64,000 bases of DNA from Actinomadura barringtoniae (GTDB lineage: Bacteria; Actinomycetota; Actinomycetes; Streptosporangiales; Streptosporangiaceae). Under the pieces are notes generated by a model. It saw only the letters and a list, made by a program, of their open reading frames with translations. It ran no database searches and was not told the origin of the DNA. The stretch covers positions 186,001-250,000 of the forward strand of contig NZ_JAGEOJ010000003.1 in assembly GCF_017573505.1 (NCBI RefSeq), written 5' to 3'. A program made the position numbers and the translations under genes. Positions 52,896 to 61,359 of the stretch are shown here, piece by piece; the stretch's first letter is position 1; each line of letters opens with the position of its first letter.

Positions 52896-53499
52896 GCAGG
52901 CCGCGCATCGTCGCGATCTCGGCCTGCTGCGCCTTGATGATGGAGTCGGCGAGGGCCTTGGCCTGCGGGTAGGACCCCTTGGCCTGCTCGGTCCCGGCCA
53001 TGGTGACCGCGCCCTGATGGTGCTCGATCATCATGGTGAGGAACCTGCGGTCGAGCGCGGCGCCCTTGAGCCTGCCGAACGCGGCCATGTCCTTCGCGCC
53101 CATCATCCCGGGCATCTCGTGGTGCATCCCGGCCATGCCGCCCATGTCGCCGGAGCCCGCGCCCCACTGCTTGAGCCAGCCGGACATCGTCTGGATCTCC
53201 GGGTCCTGGGCGTTCCGGATCTGCTCGGCCAGCTTTCTGACCTGTGGGTTCTTGCTCCCGGCCAGGACGACCTCGGACATCTCCACGGCCTGCCGGTGAT
53301 GCGGGATCATCATCTGGGCGAACGTGACGTCATGCTCGTTGTGCCCCTGAGCCGCCGGGGCCGAGGGCGAGGCCGACATGCCGTGGCTCGCCATACCGCC
53401 GCTGTGCCCGTCGTCGCCCTTGGCGTCGTCACCGCCGCACGCGGCCGCGCCGAACAGGACGATCGCGCTCGCGCCGATCGCCAGAAACTGCTTCTTCAC
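52879..53499 (-). CDS. DUF305 lipoprotein, His/Met-rich
   Basis: 206 residues. The signal peptide ends in AAACGG lipobox. It has two ferritin-like helical repeats with HDVTFAQMMIPHHRQAVEMS and FLTMMIEHHQGAVTMAGTEQ, the DUF305 'M(I)xHHxxAvxM' signature. Between them lies a Met/His-rich loop (GGMAGMHHEMPGMMG). DUF305 proteins bind copper or act in metal tolerance. It sits with a Met-rich membrane protein and an MFS gene on the same strand, probably one unit. Confidence 0.9.
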   Translation of the reverse strand: MKKQFLAIGASAIVLFGAAACGGDDAKGDDGHSGGMASHGMSASPSAPAAQGHNEHDVTFAQMMIPHHRQAVEMSEVVLAGSKNPQVRKLAEQIRNAQDPEIQTMSGWLKQWGAGSGDMGGMAGMHHEMPGMMGAKDMAAFGRLKGAALDRRFLTMMIEHHQGAVTMAGTEQAKGSYPQAKALADSIIKAQQAEIATMRGLLKSRS

Positions 53500-53550
53500 A
53501 CTTGTCTCCGTGTTGTCGTCTGATTTCAGGCATGCGAGGACGCACGCCTG

Positions 53551-53979
53551 TCACAGCCGCAACACCGAGAGTTGATAGACGCTGGGTGGCCTGGGCTCCG
53601 GCGGGCCGCGGCGCCGCTGGGTCAGCCACGCCCATACGGCGTGCAGCGGGAGCAGACCCATGGGACGTCCCAGGGCCAGCGCCAGCACGAGCGCCATGAT
53701 CAGCAGGGCGAAGCAGATGGCTCCGGCGGCGCAGTCGACACCGTGACCGCCGTGCTCGCTCGGGCTCGTCATCGCGACGTGCTGCCCCATGACGCTTTGC
53801 TTCATGACGCTCTGCCCCATGGCGCTCATCGAGCCTTGGGGAGCCATCGACGCCGACATGGACATCGTCAGCGGGTCCGACACGTGGACCGGCGACGGCG
53901 AGGCCGTCACGCCGTGCATCACGAACAGGCCGAGGAGCAGCATGAGCGCAGCCGCTCGCGATACCCCCTGCCGGTTCAT
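53551..53979 (-). CDS. Met-rich small membrane protein (DUF6153-like)
   Basis: 142 residues. It has an N-terminal hydrophobic segment, a Met/Ser/Gln-rich outer loop with imperfect repeats (SAMGQSVMKQSVMGQHVAM), an HGGHGVDCAAGAICFALL segment, then a second membrane helix and a Pro/Arg tail. The organisation matches DUF6153-like proteins of Streptomyces. Met and His clusters suggest copper binding. Its start overlaps the MFS stop (ATGA). Confidence 0.7.
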   Translation of the reverse strand: MNRQGVSRAAALMLLLGLFVMHGVTASPSPVHVSDPLTMSMSASMAPQGSMSAMGQSVMKQSVMGQHVAMTSPSEHGGHGVDCAAGAICFALLIMALVLALALGRPMGLLPLHAVWAWLTQRRRGPPEPRPPSVYQLSVLRL

Positions 53980-55181
53980 ACGGCCACTCTAGTGGCCGCC
54001 CTCCCTTGGGGCACCGCAGGGCGCAGCGTACGGAGACCGAGCAGGCAGATGAGCAGCGCGAGCACGCCGCCCATCCCGGCGCCGGCGAACGCGCCGGAGA
54101 CTCCGGCCAGGTCCTCGCCGAGGCCCGAGACCGCCGAGCCGAGCGAGCCGCCCGCGCCGACCGCGGCGACCACCCAGGCGAACGCCTCGGTCACCGTGCC
54201 GGCCGGGGCCAGCCGGTCGACGAGCGTGAAGCTGCACGCCAGCACGGGCGCCAGGAAGATCCCGCTGAGGAAGGCCAGGACGGACATCACCGCGAGCCCG
54301 GGCGCCCACATCAGCGGCAGGTAGCCGAGGGCGAGCGCCGCGATGAGCCACGGCAGCCGGCGATGCGCCTCTCCCGGCCACGACCGCATCCCGTAGACCA
54401 GCCCGCCGACCAGCGCCCCACCGGCCATCGACGCCAGCAGCAGTCCCGAGGAGAGGTCCTTGCCGAGCCGTTCGGCATAGGCGACGACGGCGACCGCGTA
54501 CACGCCGAGCGCGATGCCCGCGCAGGCCAGCGAGAGCAGCAGGACGCGCAGTCCGGTCGAACGCAGCGGGCCCGCCCAGTCGGAGGCACGAGGCTCGCCG
54601 CGCCATTCGCGGGAGGGCCGGGAGCACGCGACGACCAGCGTTCCGGCGATGCCGAGGGCGCCGGTGAGCACGAGCGCGGTCTCGGTGGACAGGGCCGCGG
54701 CTCCGACCACCAGCAGCGGACCGACCGTGAAGAGCAACTCCTGCGAGGCGGCGTCCAGCGCGTACGCCGCCTGGACCTGGGCGGGCCCGGGCAGGACGGC
54801 CTGCCAGAGCGCCCGGAGCCCGGCTTCCAGCGGCGGGGTGGCGAATCCGGCGAGGACGACCGCGAGGACGGCGACCGGCAGCGGGTGGATGCCGACCAGG
54901 GCGAGCAGCGTGAAGCCCACGGCCGACAGCGTCGCGGAGGTCAGCAGGACGCGGGTCTGCCCCAGGCGGTCCATCGCGCGGCCGAGTACCGGCTGGCCCG
55001 CGGCCATGGACAGGCCGAGGGCGGCGCCGAGCGTTCCGGCGAGCGGGTAGCCGCCGCCCTCCGAACGTACGTGCAGGACGACCGCGAGCATCCCCATCCC
55101 GTTCGGCAGCCGCCCCAGCAGGGTGCCGCCGAGCAACCGGGCGGCATAGGGCAGCCGCAGGAATTCGCCGTACGCGCGCAT
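53976..55181 (-). CDS. MFS transporter (unknown substrate)
   Basis: 401 residues with 12 predicted helices. The first loop motif A is replaced by GQPVLGRAMDRLGQTRVLL. It resembles the MFS subfamily found as single-component exporters in actinobacteria. It is first in an MFS / Met-rich protein / DUF305 unit with an ATGA overlap. Divergent from a LacI-type regulator, which might control it through the CATACGTA repeats. Metal export is a guess from context only. Confidence 0.82.
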   Translation of the reverse strand: MRAYGEFLRLPYAARLLGGTLLGRLPNGMGMLAVVLHVRSEGGGYPLAGTLGAALGLSMAAGQPVLGRAMDRLGQTRVLLTSATLSAVGFTLLALVGIHPLPVAVLAVVLAGFATPPLEAGLRALWQAVLPGPAQVQAAYALDAASQELLFTVGPLLVVGAAALSTETALVLTGALGIAGTLVVACSRPSREWRGEPRASDWAGPLRSTGLRVLLLSLACAGIALGVYAVAVVAYAERLGKDLSSGLLLASMAGGALVGGLVYGMRSWPGEAHRRLPWLIAALALGYLPLMWAPGLAVMSVLAFLSGIFLAPVLACSFTLVDRLAPAGTVTEAFAWVVAAVGAGGSLGSAVSGLGEDLAGVSGAFAGAGMGGVLALLICLLGLRTLRPAVPQGRAATRVAV

Positions 55182-55210
55182 CTACTCCCCGAATCCGCTG
55201 TCGATCGCCA

Positions 55211-55241
55211 GTCATACGTATTACTGACCGCGTCATACGTA
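55211..55241. promoter_or_regulatory. Direct repeats between the MFS and LacI-type genes
   Basis: GTCATACGTA occurs at 55211-55220 and 55232-55241, 21 bp apart, or two helix turns. Each contains the palindrome TACGTA. They lie in the 132-nt divergent gap, where the LacI-type protein or another regulator may bind. Confidence 0.6.
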
Positions 55242-55313
55242 CCACGTCGGGGCCGCGGACCTCTAGTCTGTTCTGCGTCCGGATTCGGCGGGAGCGGCTC
55301 CGAGGAGGCAGAG

Positions 55314-56315
55314 GTGTCGTCAACCGGTCGCCCGACCAGCCGCGACGTGGCCCAGGCCGCCGGGGTCTCGCAGTCCACCGTCTCGCTCGTGATGGGCGGG
55401 AAATGGACGGGCCGGATCTCGCCCGCCACCGCGCAGACCGTCCAGGAGGCGGCCGTGCGGCTCGGGTACCGGCCGAACCTCGCCGCGCGCAACCTGCGGC
55501 TCGGCACCACGCGCACCGTCATGCTCATCATCCCCTCGCTCGCCGCGCCCTTCTTCGGCGCCGTGCACGCGGGCGCCGCCCGGGTCGCCGCCGAGCACGG
55601 CTTCGGCGTGGTCGTCTACCCGTGGCCCGACGACGCCGGGCCCGCCGACAGCCCGTTCGCCGCGCCGCACGAGGCGATCGACGGCATCCTCACCTCCTCG
55701 CTGGCGGCGGACGTGGTGAGCCGGTTCTCCGGTACGCCGGTCGTGATGCTCGACAGCGATCCCGAGGGCGGCGCGACCACCGTGCTGTTCGACGTCGCCG
55801 AGGGGATGCGCGCGGTGGCCGCGCACCTGGCGGCGCTCGGGCACCGGCGGATCGGGCACGTGGCCGCCTCGATCGACCAGTGGACGTTCCGGATCCGCGG
55901 CGACGCCCTCGCCGCCGCCGTGCGCGCGATGCCCGGCGGCTCGCTGATCCGCGCCTCCGGCACGCTCGACGTCGGCTCGGCCCGGGACGCGGCCGGCGAG
56001 CTCCTGGACCGCCACAACCGCCCGACGGCCCTGGTCTGCGACGACGACCTGATGGCCGCGGGCGCCTACAAGGCGGCGCGGGCGCGCGGCCTGGACGTAC
56101 CGCGCGACGTGTCGGTGACGGGCTTCGACGACCTCCAGCTGGCCATCGCGCTGGAGCCGGAGCTGACCACGGTCCGGCTCCCGGCCGAGGCGCTCGGCGC
56201 GCAGGGCATGACCGCGCTGCTGGGCCTGCTCGACGGCGGCCGCCCGCGACCCCGCTCACTCCCCGGCGAGCTGATCGTCCGCACCTCGACCGCCCCACCC
56301 CCACCCCCGCGCTGA
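55314..56315 (+). CDS. LacI family transcriptional regulator
   Basis: 333 residues. The HTH at the N-terminus is PTSRDVAQAAGVSQSTVSLV, then the hinge ARNLRLGTTRTVMLIIPSL and a periplasmic-binding-like sensor (about residues 60-325, with VSVTGFDDLQLAIALEPELT near the end). The GTG has GAGGAGGC upstream; longer in-frame reading into the MFS region is a shadow. The effector is likely a sugar or nucleoside, but no sugar gene is adjacent. A poly-Pro tail ends 5 nt before palindrome copy 3. Confidence 0.9.
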   Translation: MSSTGRPTSRDVAQAAGVSQSTVSLVMGGKWTGRISPATAQTVQEAAVRLGYRPNLAARNLRLGTTRTVMLIIPSLAAPFFGAVHAGAARVAAEHGFGVVVYPWPDDAGPADSPFAAPHEAIDGILTSSLAADVVSRFSGTPVVMLDSDPEGGATTVLFDVAEGMRAVAAHLAALGHRRIGHVAASIDQWTFRIRGDALAAAVRAMPGGSLIRASGTLDVGSARDAAGELLDRHNRPTALVCDDDLMAAGAYKAARARGLDVPRDVSVTGFDDLQLAIALEPELTTVRLPAEALGAQGMTALLGLLDGGRPRPRSLPGELIVRTSTAPPPPPR

Positions 56316-56320
56316 AATAA

Positions 56321-56383
56321 CGCCGATCTTGCTCTCAGCGCCCTTTTTCACGCCGGGAAGGGGCGCTGAGAGCAAGATCGGCG
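56321..56383. repeat. 63-bp dispersed palindrome, copy 3
   Basis: Perfect 23-bp arms at 56321-56343 (CGCCGATCTTGCTCTCAGCG plus CCC) and 56361-56383, with a 17-nt loop starting TTTTT. Unlike the other copies it sits between co-directional genes, 5 nt past the LacI-type stop and 23 nt before the corA ATG, so it would lie in or directly before the corA leader. Confidence 0.93.
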
Positions 56384-56406
56384 CGGTTGTGGTCCACACT
56401 GGGCTC

Positions 56407-57453
56407 ATGGGCCACACCCCGTCTGAGGCCGCTCCCGAAGCGGACGGCACGAGCCACGCCTGGGACAGCCCGCCGCACACCCGTGCCTGGAGCGACGGCA
56501 AGGTGATCAAGGAGGGCTTCCCGGTCTCGGAGGTCAGCGACTACCTGGAGCGCGGCGACACCGTGGTCTGGCTGGACCTGTGCTCCCCCAACTCCACGGG
56601 CCTGAACGTCATCAGCGAGGAGCTCGGCCTGGACCACCTCGCGGTCGAGGACGCCGTCTCCGCGCACGAGCGCACCAAGATCGACCGCTACCGCTCCTAC
56701 GTCTTCCTGAACCTGTACGCGCCGGAGGTCACCGCCGACGGGACCATGGTGCTGCACGAGCTGTCCGCGTTCGTCACCGAGCACGCCCTGGTGACCGTGC
56801 GCCAGGACGCCGGCCTCGACGTCGGCAGGCTGATCGAACGCTGGGACGACGCCCCCGACATCACGCTGGGCGATCCCGGCGGCGTCACCCCGGCGGTCCT
56901 GCTGTACGGGCTGCTGGACCTGGTCGTCGACCTGCAGCTGGACGTCACCCAGACGCTCGACGACGAGGCCGACGCGCTGGAGGAGCTCATCTTCGAGACC
57001 TCGTTCCCGGTGCGCGAGATCCAGCAGCGCAGCTTCCGGCTGCGCAAGAACCTGGTCGCGCTGCGCCGGGTCGGACTGCCGATGCGCGAGGTCGTCAACA
57101 CGATCCTGCGCCGCGACCTGCGGTTCGTCGCGCCCGTGCTGTCGCCCTACTACCAGGACGTCTACGACCACACGCTGCGCGTCGCCGAGTGGACCGACGG
57201 CCTGCGCGACCTGGTCGCCAACCTGCTGGACACCCGGATCGCGCTGCAGGGCAACCGGATGAACGAGGTGATGAAGAAGGTCACCAGCTGGGCGGCGATC
57301 ATCGCGGTGCCGACGGCGGTCACCGGCTTCTACGGGCAGAACGTGCCGTACCCGGGGTTCAACACCCATTGGGGCTTTGTCATCAGCACCGTGGTCATCA
57401 TCATTCTCAGCGTGAGCCTCTACATCGTCTTCAAGCTGCGCGACTGGCTCTGA
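56407..57453 (+). CDS. corA: CorA-type Mg2+/Co2+ transporter
   Basis: 348 residues. The long N-terminal cytoplasmic part has ERTKIDRYRSYVFLNLYAPE and helix-rich funnel segments (LRKNLVALRRVGLPMREVVN). Two C-terminal membrane helices surround the pore motif YGQNVPYPG, where the classical GMN reads GQN, a variant in actinobacterial CorA relatives. ATG 56407 is used; the open frame starting inside the palindrome at 56329 is an artefact. No strong ribosome site is visible between palindrome and ATG. Confidence 0.9.
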   Translation: MGHTPSEAAPEADGTSHAWDSPPHTRAWSDGKVIKEGFPVSEVSDYLERGDTVVWLDLCSPNSTGLNVISEELGLDHLAVEDAVSAHERTKIDRYRSYVFLNLYAPEVTADGTMVLHELSAFVTEHALVTVRQDAGLDVGRLIERWDDAPDITLGDPGGVTPAVLLYGLLDLVVDLQLDVTQTLDDEADALEELIFETSFPVREIQQRSFRLRKNLVALRRVGLPMREVVNTILRRDLRFVAPVLSPYYQDVYDHTLRVAEWTDGLRDLVANLLDTRIALQGNRMNEVMKKVTSWAAIIAVPTAVTGFYGQNVPYPGFNTHWGFVISTVVIIILSVSLYIVFKLRDWL

Positions 57454-57489
57454 CCTCGGTACATATTCATTTGCCTATTGACCGTCTAT

Positions 57490-57499
57490 CCATATCAAT
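57490..57499. promoter_or_regulatory. CCATATCAAT motif upstream of the beta-lactamase
   Basis: CCATATCAAT, followed by ATTGGACAGG, lies 39 nt before the beta-lactamase ATG in an AT-rich patch unlike its surroundings. Its complement ATTGATATGG recurs at the LysR promoter (60271-60280). It may be a shared LysR site. Confidence 0.45.
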
Positions 57500-57537
57500 A
57501 TTGGACAGGGCAAAAGCGGTTCTGGTCTGCTCGTCGC

Positions 57538-58515
57538 ATGACGACGAACAATCCGAGGTTGCGCACCAAGCTGGGCATCGCCGTGGTGGCGGCGTCCGCC
57601 CTTCTCGGCGGCGCCGCCTGCGGCACCAGCGGCTCGACCGTCCACGGGAGCACGGTCGCGTTCAAGCAGGCCACGGCCCCGGCCACCCCCGCCACCGCAC
57701 GGGCCGACCTTCGTAAGCAGCTGAGCCGGATGGAGGCCGACTACGACGGCCGCATCGGCGCGTACGGCATCGACCTGGCCACCGGCAAAACGGTCGGCTA
57801 TCGCTCGCACGAGCGTTTCCCGTTCCTTTCCACGTTCAAGACGATGGCGTGCTCGGCGATCCTCCAGAAGGCGCGCAGCACCGATCCTGGTCTGCTCGAC
57901 CGCGTCATTCACTGGAAGAAGAGCGACGAGGTGGAGACGCCCAATTCCGTGGTCGAAGGGCACGGCGACGAGGGCATGCCGGTCTCCCGGCTGTGCCAGG
58001 AGGCGATCATCCGGAGCGACAACACCGCGGCCAACCTGGTCATGCGGCAGATCGGCGGGCCGCCCGGCGTGACCCGCTACATCCGTTCCATCGGCGACCC
58101 GATCTCGCGTCTGGACCGCTGGGAGGGCGACCTCAACATCTGGAACCCGCGTGAGAAGCGCGACACCACGATGCCCGCGCTGATCGGCCGCGACCTGACC
58201 AGGGTGGCGGTCGGCGGCGCGCTCGACCCGCGCGACCGCGCGACGCTGAACGGCTGGCTGCGCGGCAACCTCACCGGCGACGAGCGCATCCGGGCCGGCC
58301 TGCCGAAGACCTGGACGATCGGCGACAAGACCGGCTCGGCCGGATCGCTCGGCTACGCGGCGGCCAACGACATCGCGGTCGCCTGGCCGCCCGGCGCGAA
58401 GGCCCCGCTGGTCCTGGCGATCTACACGAACAAGAACGCGGCGGTGTCCACCAATGACAACAAGGTCATCGCGAACACCGCCACGCTCCTGGCCAAGGCG
58501 CTCGGCCGCCTTTAA
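57538..58515 (+). CDS. Class A beta-lactamase, lipoprotein type
   Basis: 325 residues. A signal peptide with lipobox GGAACG, a Ser/Thr/Ala linker, then the catalytic domain: SxxK as FLSTFKTMAC (active Ser), SDN as IIRSDNTAANLV, omega-loop RWEGDLNIWNP keeping the general-base Glu and the Asn (EPELN is usual), and DKTGSAG (KTG). It hydrolyses beta-lactams outside the cell membrane. It is convergent with the penicillin-binding protein gene (22 nt between stops). Confidence 0.93.
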   Translation: MTTNNPRLRTKLGIAVVAASALLGGAACGTSGSTVHGSTVAFKQATAPATPATARADLRKQLSRMEADYDGRIGAYGIDLATGKTVGYRSHERFPFLSTFKTMACSAILQKARSTDPGLLDRVIHWKKSDEVETPNSVVEGHGDEGMPVSRLCQEAIIRSDNTAANLVMRQIGGPPGVTRYIRSIGDPISRLDRWEGDLNIWNPREKRDTTMPALIGRDLTRVAVGGALDPRDRATLNGWLRGNLTGDERIRAGLPKTWTIGDKTGSAGSLGYAAANDIAVAWPPGAKAPLVLAIYTNKNAAVSTNDNKVIANTATLLAKALGRL

Positions 58516-58537
58516 GCCGAGTTAGCGGGCCTTCGGG

Positions 58538-60184
58538 TCAGAGGGCCTTCAGGAACGACGCCGCGATGGGGGCGGCGGCCTCGGCACCGGTGCCGCCGTC
58601 CTCCACTACCACGGCGAACGCCAGGTCACCGCGGTAGCCGATGAACCACGCATGGGTCGGCGGGTCGTCGCCCGAGCCGAACTCCGCCGTCCCGGTCTTG
58701 CCCGCCGTTCCGGCGGGGAAGGCGACGTCCTTGGCCGTTCCCTCGCTGACCACGGCGGGCATCAGGGTGTGCAGGGCCTGCTTCACGGCGGGCTCCAGCG
58801 CGTGCGGCGGCTCGGGCTTGCGGCCGCCGGCGTCCACGGCCTGCGGCGCCAGCGCGGCGTCCACCAGGCGCGGCGTGCGCCAGGTGCCCGAGGCTGCGGC
58901 GGCCGCGACGCTCGCCATGTTGAGCGGGCTGGTCAGCACCTCGCCCTGCCCGAACGAGGCGGACGCGAACGCGGTGTCGTCCTTGGTGTCGGGGAAGGAG
59001 GCGCGCGCGGCGGGCAGCCCGCCGACGATCGGCGCGTTGAAGCCGAACTGCCCGGCCACCTGCGCCAGCCGCTTCTCCCCCAGCTTGTCGGTCGCCAGCC
59101 GCGCGAAGGTGGTGTTGCACGAGTGCGCGAACGCGTCGCGGAGCGAGACCGTGCCGAAGTCCTCGTTCTTGTAGTTCTTGAACGACCGGCCGCCGACGGT
59201 GGTCGTCGCCGGGCACGGCACCGAGCTGCGCGCGTCGATCCCGCCCGCGACCAGCGCCGCCGCGGTGACGACCTTGAACGTCGAGCCCGGCGGGTAGCGG
59301 CCGAGCAGAGCCCGGTTGTAGCCGCCCGGCTTGTTGGCGACGGCCAGGATCTCGCCGGTCGAGGGCCGCAGCGCCACCAGCGAGGCGTTCTTGGTCACGT
59401 CGCCGAGGGCCTCCCCGGCGGCCTTCTGGGTCCTGGAGTCGATCGTCGTGCGGAGCGCCTGCCCCTCCTTGCCGCCGTAGCGCTGCAGGGTCTTCACGGG
59501 CTTGCCGCCCGCGCCCACGATCTGCACCGCGACGGCCGGGGTGCCCGCCAGGCGCCGCTCGTACTGCCGCTGCAGCCCGTCGGCACCGGCCGGATCGCCC
59601 TTGCGGTACGGCGCGCCCAGCTTCTTGGCGAGCTCGTCGGTGGCCGGGCTGACGGGCCCGGTGAGCTGCTGCACCGACCCCGACGGCGACCCGACCAGGC
59701 TCTCGCCCGCCGCGTCGGTGATCCCGGCCCGCGTCGGCCAGGCGCGCGCCGCTGTCAGCCGCTGCCCCTCGTTCAGCGACGGGTGGATGACCTGCGGCGA
59801 CCACCTCACGCGCCACTTCCCGTCGCGCTTCACGAACGGCAGCATCCCCACGTAGCTGAACGCGCGGTCGCCGCTCAGCGTGAGAGTGGCGCTGTACGAG
59901 CCGCCGCCCTCGTCGCCGCCGGTCTTCTTCGCGGACGCCACCTCGTACCGCTGCCGCACGACGCCGAGGTCGGTGCGCGTCTGGGCGAACCGCTTCTCGA
60001 AGTCGGCGGGCGGGTCGGCGGTCAGCTCGCGCATCGCGGCGTAGTCGTTGCGTTCCCAGGCCGCCAGGTAGGACTTGGCGGTGCCCTCGGGCCCGGATTC
60101 TCCGCGCAGGAGCCACCACGCCCCCGCCCCCACGAACACGGCCAGGGCCGCCACGACGGCGATGACCACACGGGATCGGCGCAT
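58538..60184 (-). CDS. Class B penicillin-binding protein with NTF2-like (MecA_N) domain
   Basis: 548 residues. There is an N-terminal membrane anchor (VVIAVVAALAVFVGAGAWWLL), an NTF2-like MecA_N domain (about residues 30-145), a linker, and a transpeptidase domain with SxxK as YPPGSTFKVV, SxN as FAHSCNTTFARL and KTGT as TAGKTGTAEFGSGDD. It cross-links peptidoglycan; the PBP3/PBP2a-like layout is often linked to low beta-lactam affinity. ATG 60184 (GTG 60190 possible) has GAGGGGAG upstream. It is divergent from a LysR gene and next to a beta-lactamase. Confidence 0.92.
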   Translation of the reverse strand: MRRSRVVIAVVAALAVFVGAGAWWLLRGESGPEGTAKSYLAAWERNDYAAMRELTADPPADFEKRFAQTRTDLGVVRQRYEVASAKKTGGDEGGGSYSATLTLSGDRAFSYVGMLPFVKRDGKWRVRWSPQVIHPSLNEGQRLTAARAWPTRAGITDAAGESLVGSPSGSVQQLTGPVSPATDELAKKLGAPYRKGDPAGADGLQRQYERRLAGTPAVAVQIVGAGGKPVKTLQRYGGKEGQALRTTIDSRTQKAAGEALGDVTKNASLVALRPSTGEILAVANKPGGYNRALLGRYPPGSTFKVVTAAALVAGGIDARSSVPCPATTTVGGRSFKNYKNEDFGTVSLRDAFAHSCNTTFARLATDKLGEKRLAQVAGQFGFNAPIVGGLPAARASFPDTKDDTAFASASFGQGEVLTSPLNMASVAAAAASGTWRTPRLVDAALAPQAVDAGGRKPEPPHALEPAVKQALHTLMPAVVSEGTAKDVAFPAGTAGKTGTAEFGSGDDPPTHAWFIGYRGDLAFAVVVEDGGTGAEAAAPIAASFLKAL

Positions 60185-60238
60185 CTTCACTCCCCTCTCG
60201 TCGAAGCGCAAGGACACCAGGCGACCAGCGAAAAGTCC

Positions 60239-60278
60239 AAGATTGATATCGATGTCGGTTGAATATGAAGATTGATAT
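60239..60278. promoter_or_regulatory. Direct AAGATTGATAT repeats between the PBP and LysR genes
   Basis: AAGATTGATAT occurs at 60239-60249 and 60268-60278 in a strikingly AT-rich 40-nt patch of the divergent gap. The second copy runs almost to the LysR start (60290). LysR proteins usually bind such divergent promoters. The motif ATTGATATGG also occurs upstream of the beta-lactamase in inverted orientation. Confidence 0.6.
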
Positions 60279-60289
60279 GGTTGCTGGTC

Positions 60290-61252
60290 GTGAACCTGGT
60301 CGGGCATCTGAACTGCTTCGTCATCGTCGCCGAAGAACTGCACTTCGGTCGCGCGGCGGAGCGGCTCGGCATGGCTCAGCCGCCCCTGAGCCAGCGCATC
60401 CAGCGGCTGGAGAAGGAGCTCGGCGTCCGGCTGTTCGACCGGTCCAGCCGCAAGGTGGAGCTCACCGCGCCCGGGCGGCTGCTCCTCGACGAGGCCCGCG
60501 ACCTCCTGGCGCGCGTGGACCGGATCCATTCCCTGGCCGAACGGGCCAGGCTCGGTGAGATCGGCACGGTCCGCGCCGGCCTGCCGCCCGACCTTGGCGG
60601 CCCGGTCGTCGCCGCGCTCATCGCCGCGTTCCGCGAACGCGCGCCCGGCCGCCGCCTGGAGCTCCGCGAGATCGGCACCGCCGAGCAGGCCCGCGCCCTC
60701 GCCGACGGCGCGCTGGACGTCGGCGTCGTACGGCACCCGATCGACGCCCGCGACCTGACGCTCGGGCCCGCGCTCGTGCAGCCGGTCGGCGTCCTGGTCC
60801 CCGCGGACGGCGCGCTCGCCGCCGCCCCCGAGGCGCATCTGGCCGACCTCGCCGGGCACGAACTGGTGGTCTTCCCCCGCGAGGAGTCCCCCGGCACCTA
60901 TGACGAGCTGCTCGCGTCCTGCCGCCGGCACGGCTACGATCCACCGGCGGTGCACGAGGCACGGCACCCGCAGTTCGCGCTCGGCCTGGTCCTGTCCGGG
61001 ACCGCGGTGGCGCTGACGGCCCGTACCGAGGACACCGGCGGCGTCACCTGGCGGCCCCTGGCCGGCACGCCGCTGACCTGGCGCACGTCCTGCGCCTGGC
61101 GCCGCGACCTCGCCCCGGATCAGGAGCACGCCATCGAAGAGTTCACCGCCGTGGCGACGGCCGTGCTGCGCCAGGAGGCCGGCATGAGCCCGCTCGACGG
61201 CGTGCCCGCCCGCCGCGTCGCCCCGCGCCCGGCCTCCGGGTTCCTCGCATGA
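60290..61252 (+). CDS. LysR family regulator
   Basis: 320 residues. Start GTG 60290 (VNLVGHLNCFVIVAEELHF) matches the LysR opening; a TTG at 60272 would add six odd residues and has no ribosome site. HTH: HFGRAAERLGMAQPPLSQRI. The C-terminal half is the usual periplasmic-binding-like effector domain. It is divergent from the PBP gene and overlaps the 36-codon mini-ORF (ATGA) that leads to the serine hydrolase, so it may control both, in an AmpR-like way (inference). Confidence 0.88.
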   Translation: MNLVGHLNCFVIVAEELHFGRAAERLGMAQPPLSQRIQRLEKELGVRLFDRSSRKVELTAPGRLLLDEARDLLARVDRIHSLAERARLGEIGTVRAGLPPDLGGPVVAALIAAFRERAPGRRLELREIGTAEQARALADGALDVGVVRHPIDARDLTLGPALVQPVGVLVPADGALAAAPEAHLADLAGHELVVFPREESPGTYDELLASCRRHGYDPPAVHEARHPQFALGLVLSGTAVALTARTEDTGGVTWRPLAGTPLTWRTSCAWRRDLAPDQEHAIEEFTAVATAVLRQEAGMSPLDGVPARRVAPRPASGFLA

Positions 61253-61359
61253 GCGCGGTGGAGGTGCGCGGCGCCGCCTGGACTGACGAGCGAGGAACGA
61301 GCGAGGAGGGAAGGCGGCGCCACAAGGCGCCCCGGAACCGCGCGGGAGACACGCCATGA
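61249..61359 (+). CDS. 36-codon mini-ORF linking lysR to the serine hydrolase
   Basis: ATG 61249 overlaps the LysR stop (ATGA), and its own TGA overlaps the next ATG at 61356 (ATGA). The start context CATGAGCGCGGTGGAGG is repeated exactly at 61355-61371, so the first five residues (MSAVE) equal those of the downstream protein. Dispersed repeat copy B (61270-61321) fills most of it. It is probably a by-product of insertion. Confidence 0.45.
   Translation: MSAVEVRGAAWTDERGTSEEGRRRHKAPRNRAGDTP
61270..61321 (+). repeat. Start-codon-associated dispersed repeat, copy B
   Basis: It begins GGCGCCGCCTGGACTGACGA and ends GAGGGAAGGCGGCGCC. The ends GGCGCCGCCT/AAGGCGGCGCC form a 10-bp stem. Copy A (4613-4668, opposite orientation) shares the GCCTGGACTGA and GAGGGAAGGC ends. 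A 17-bp direct repeat holding the start codon flanks the copy. Confidence 0.75.

Noticed and set aside
56329..56406. N-terminal extension of CorA reading through the palindrome
   Set aside because: Its residues come from the palindrome arm and do not resemble CorA; the ATG at 56407 starts a normal N-terminus.
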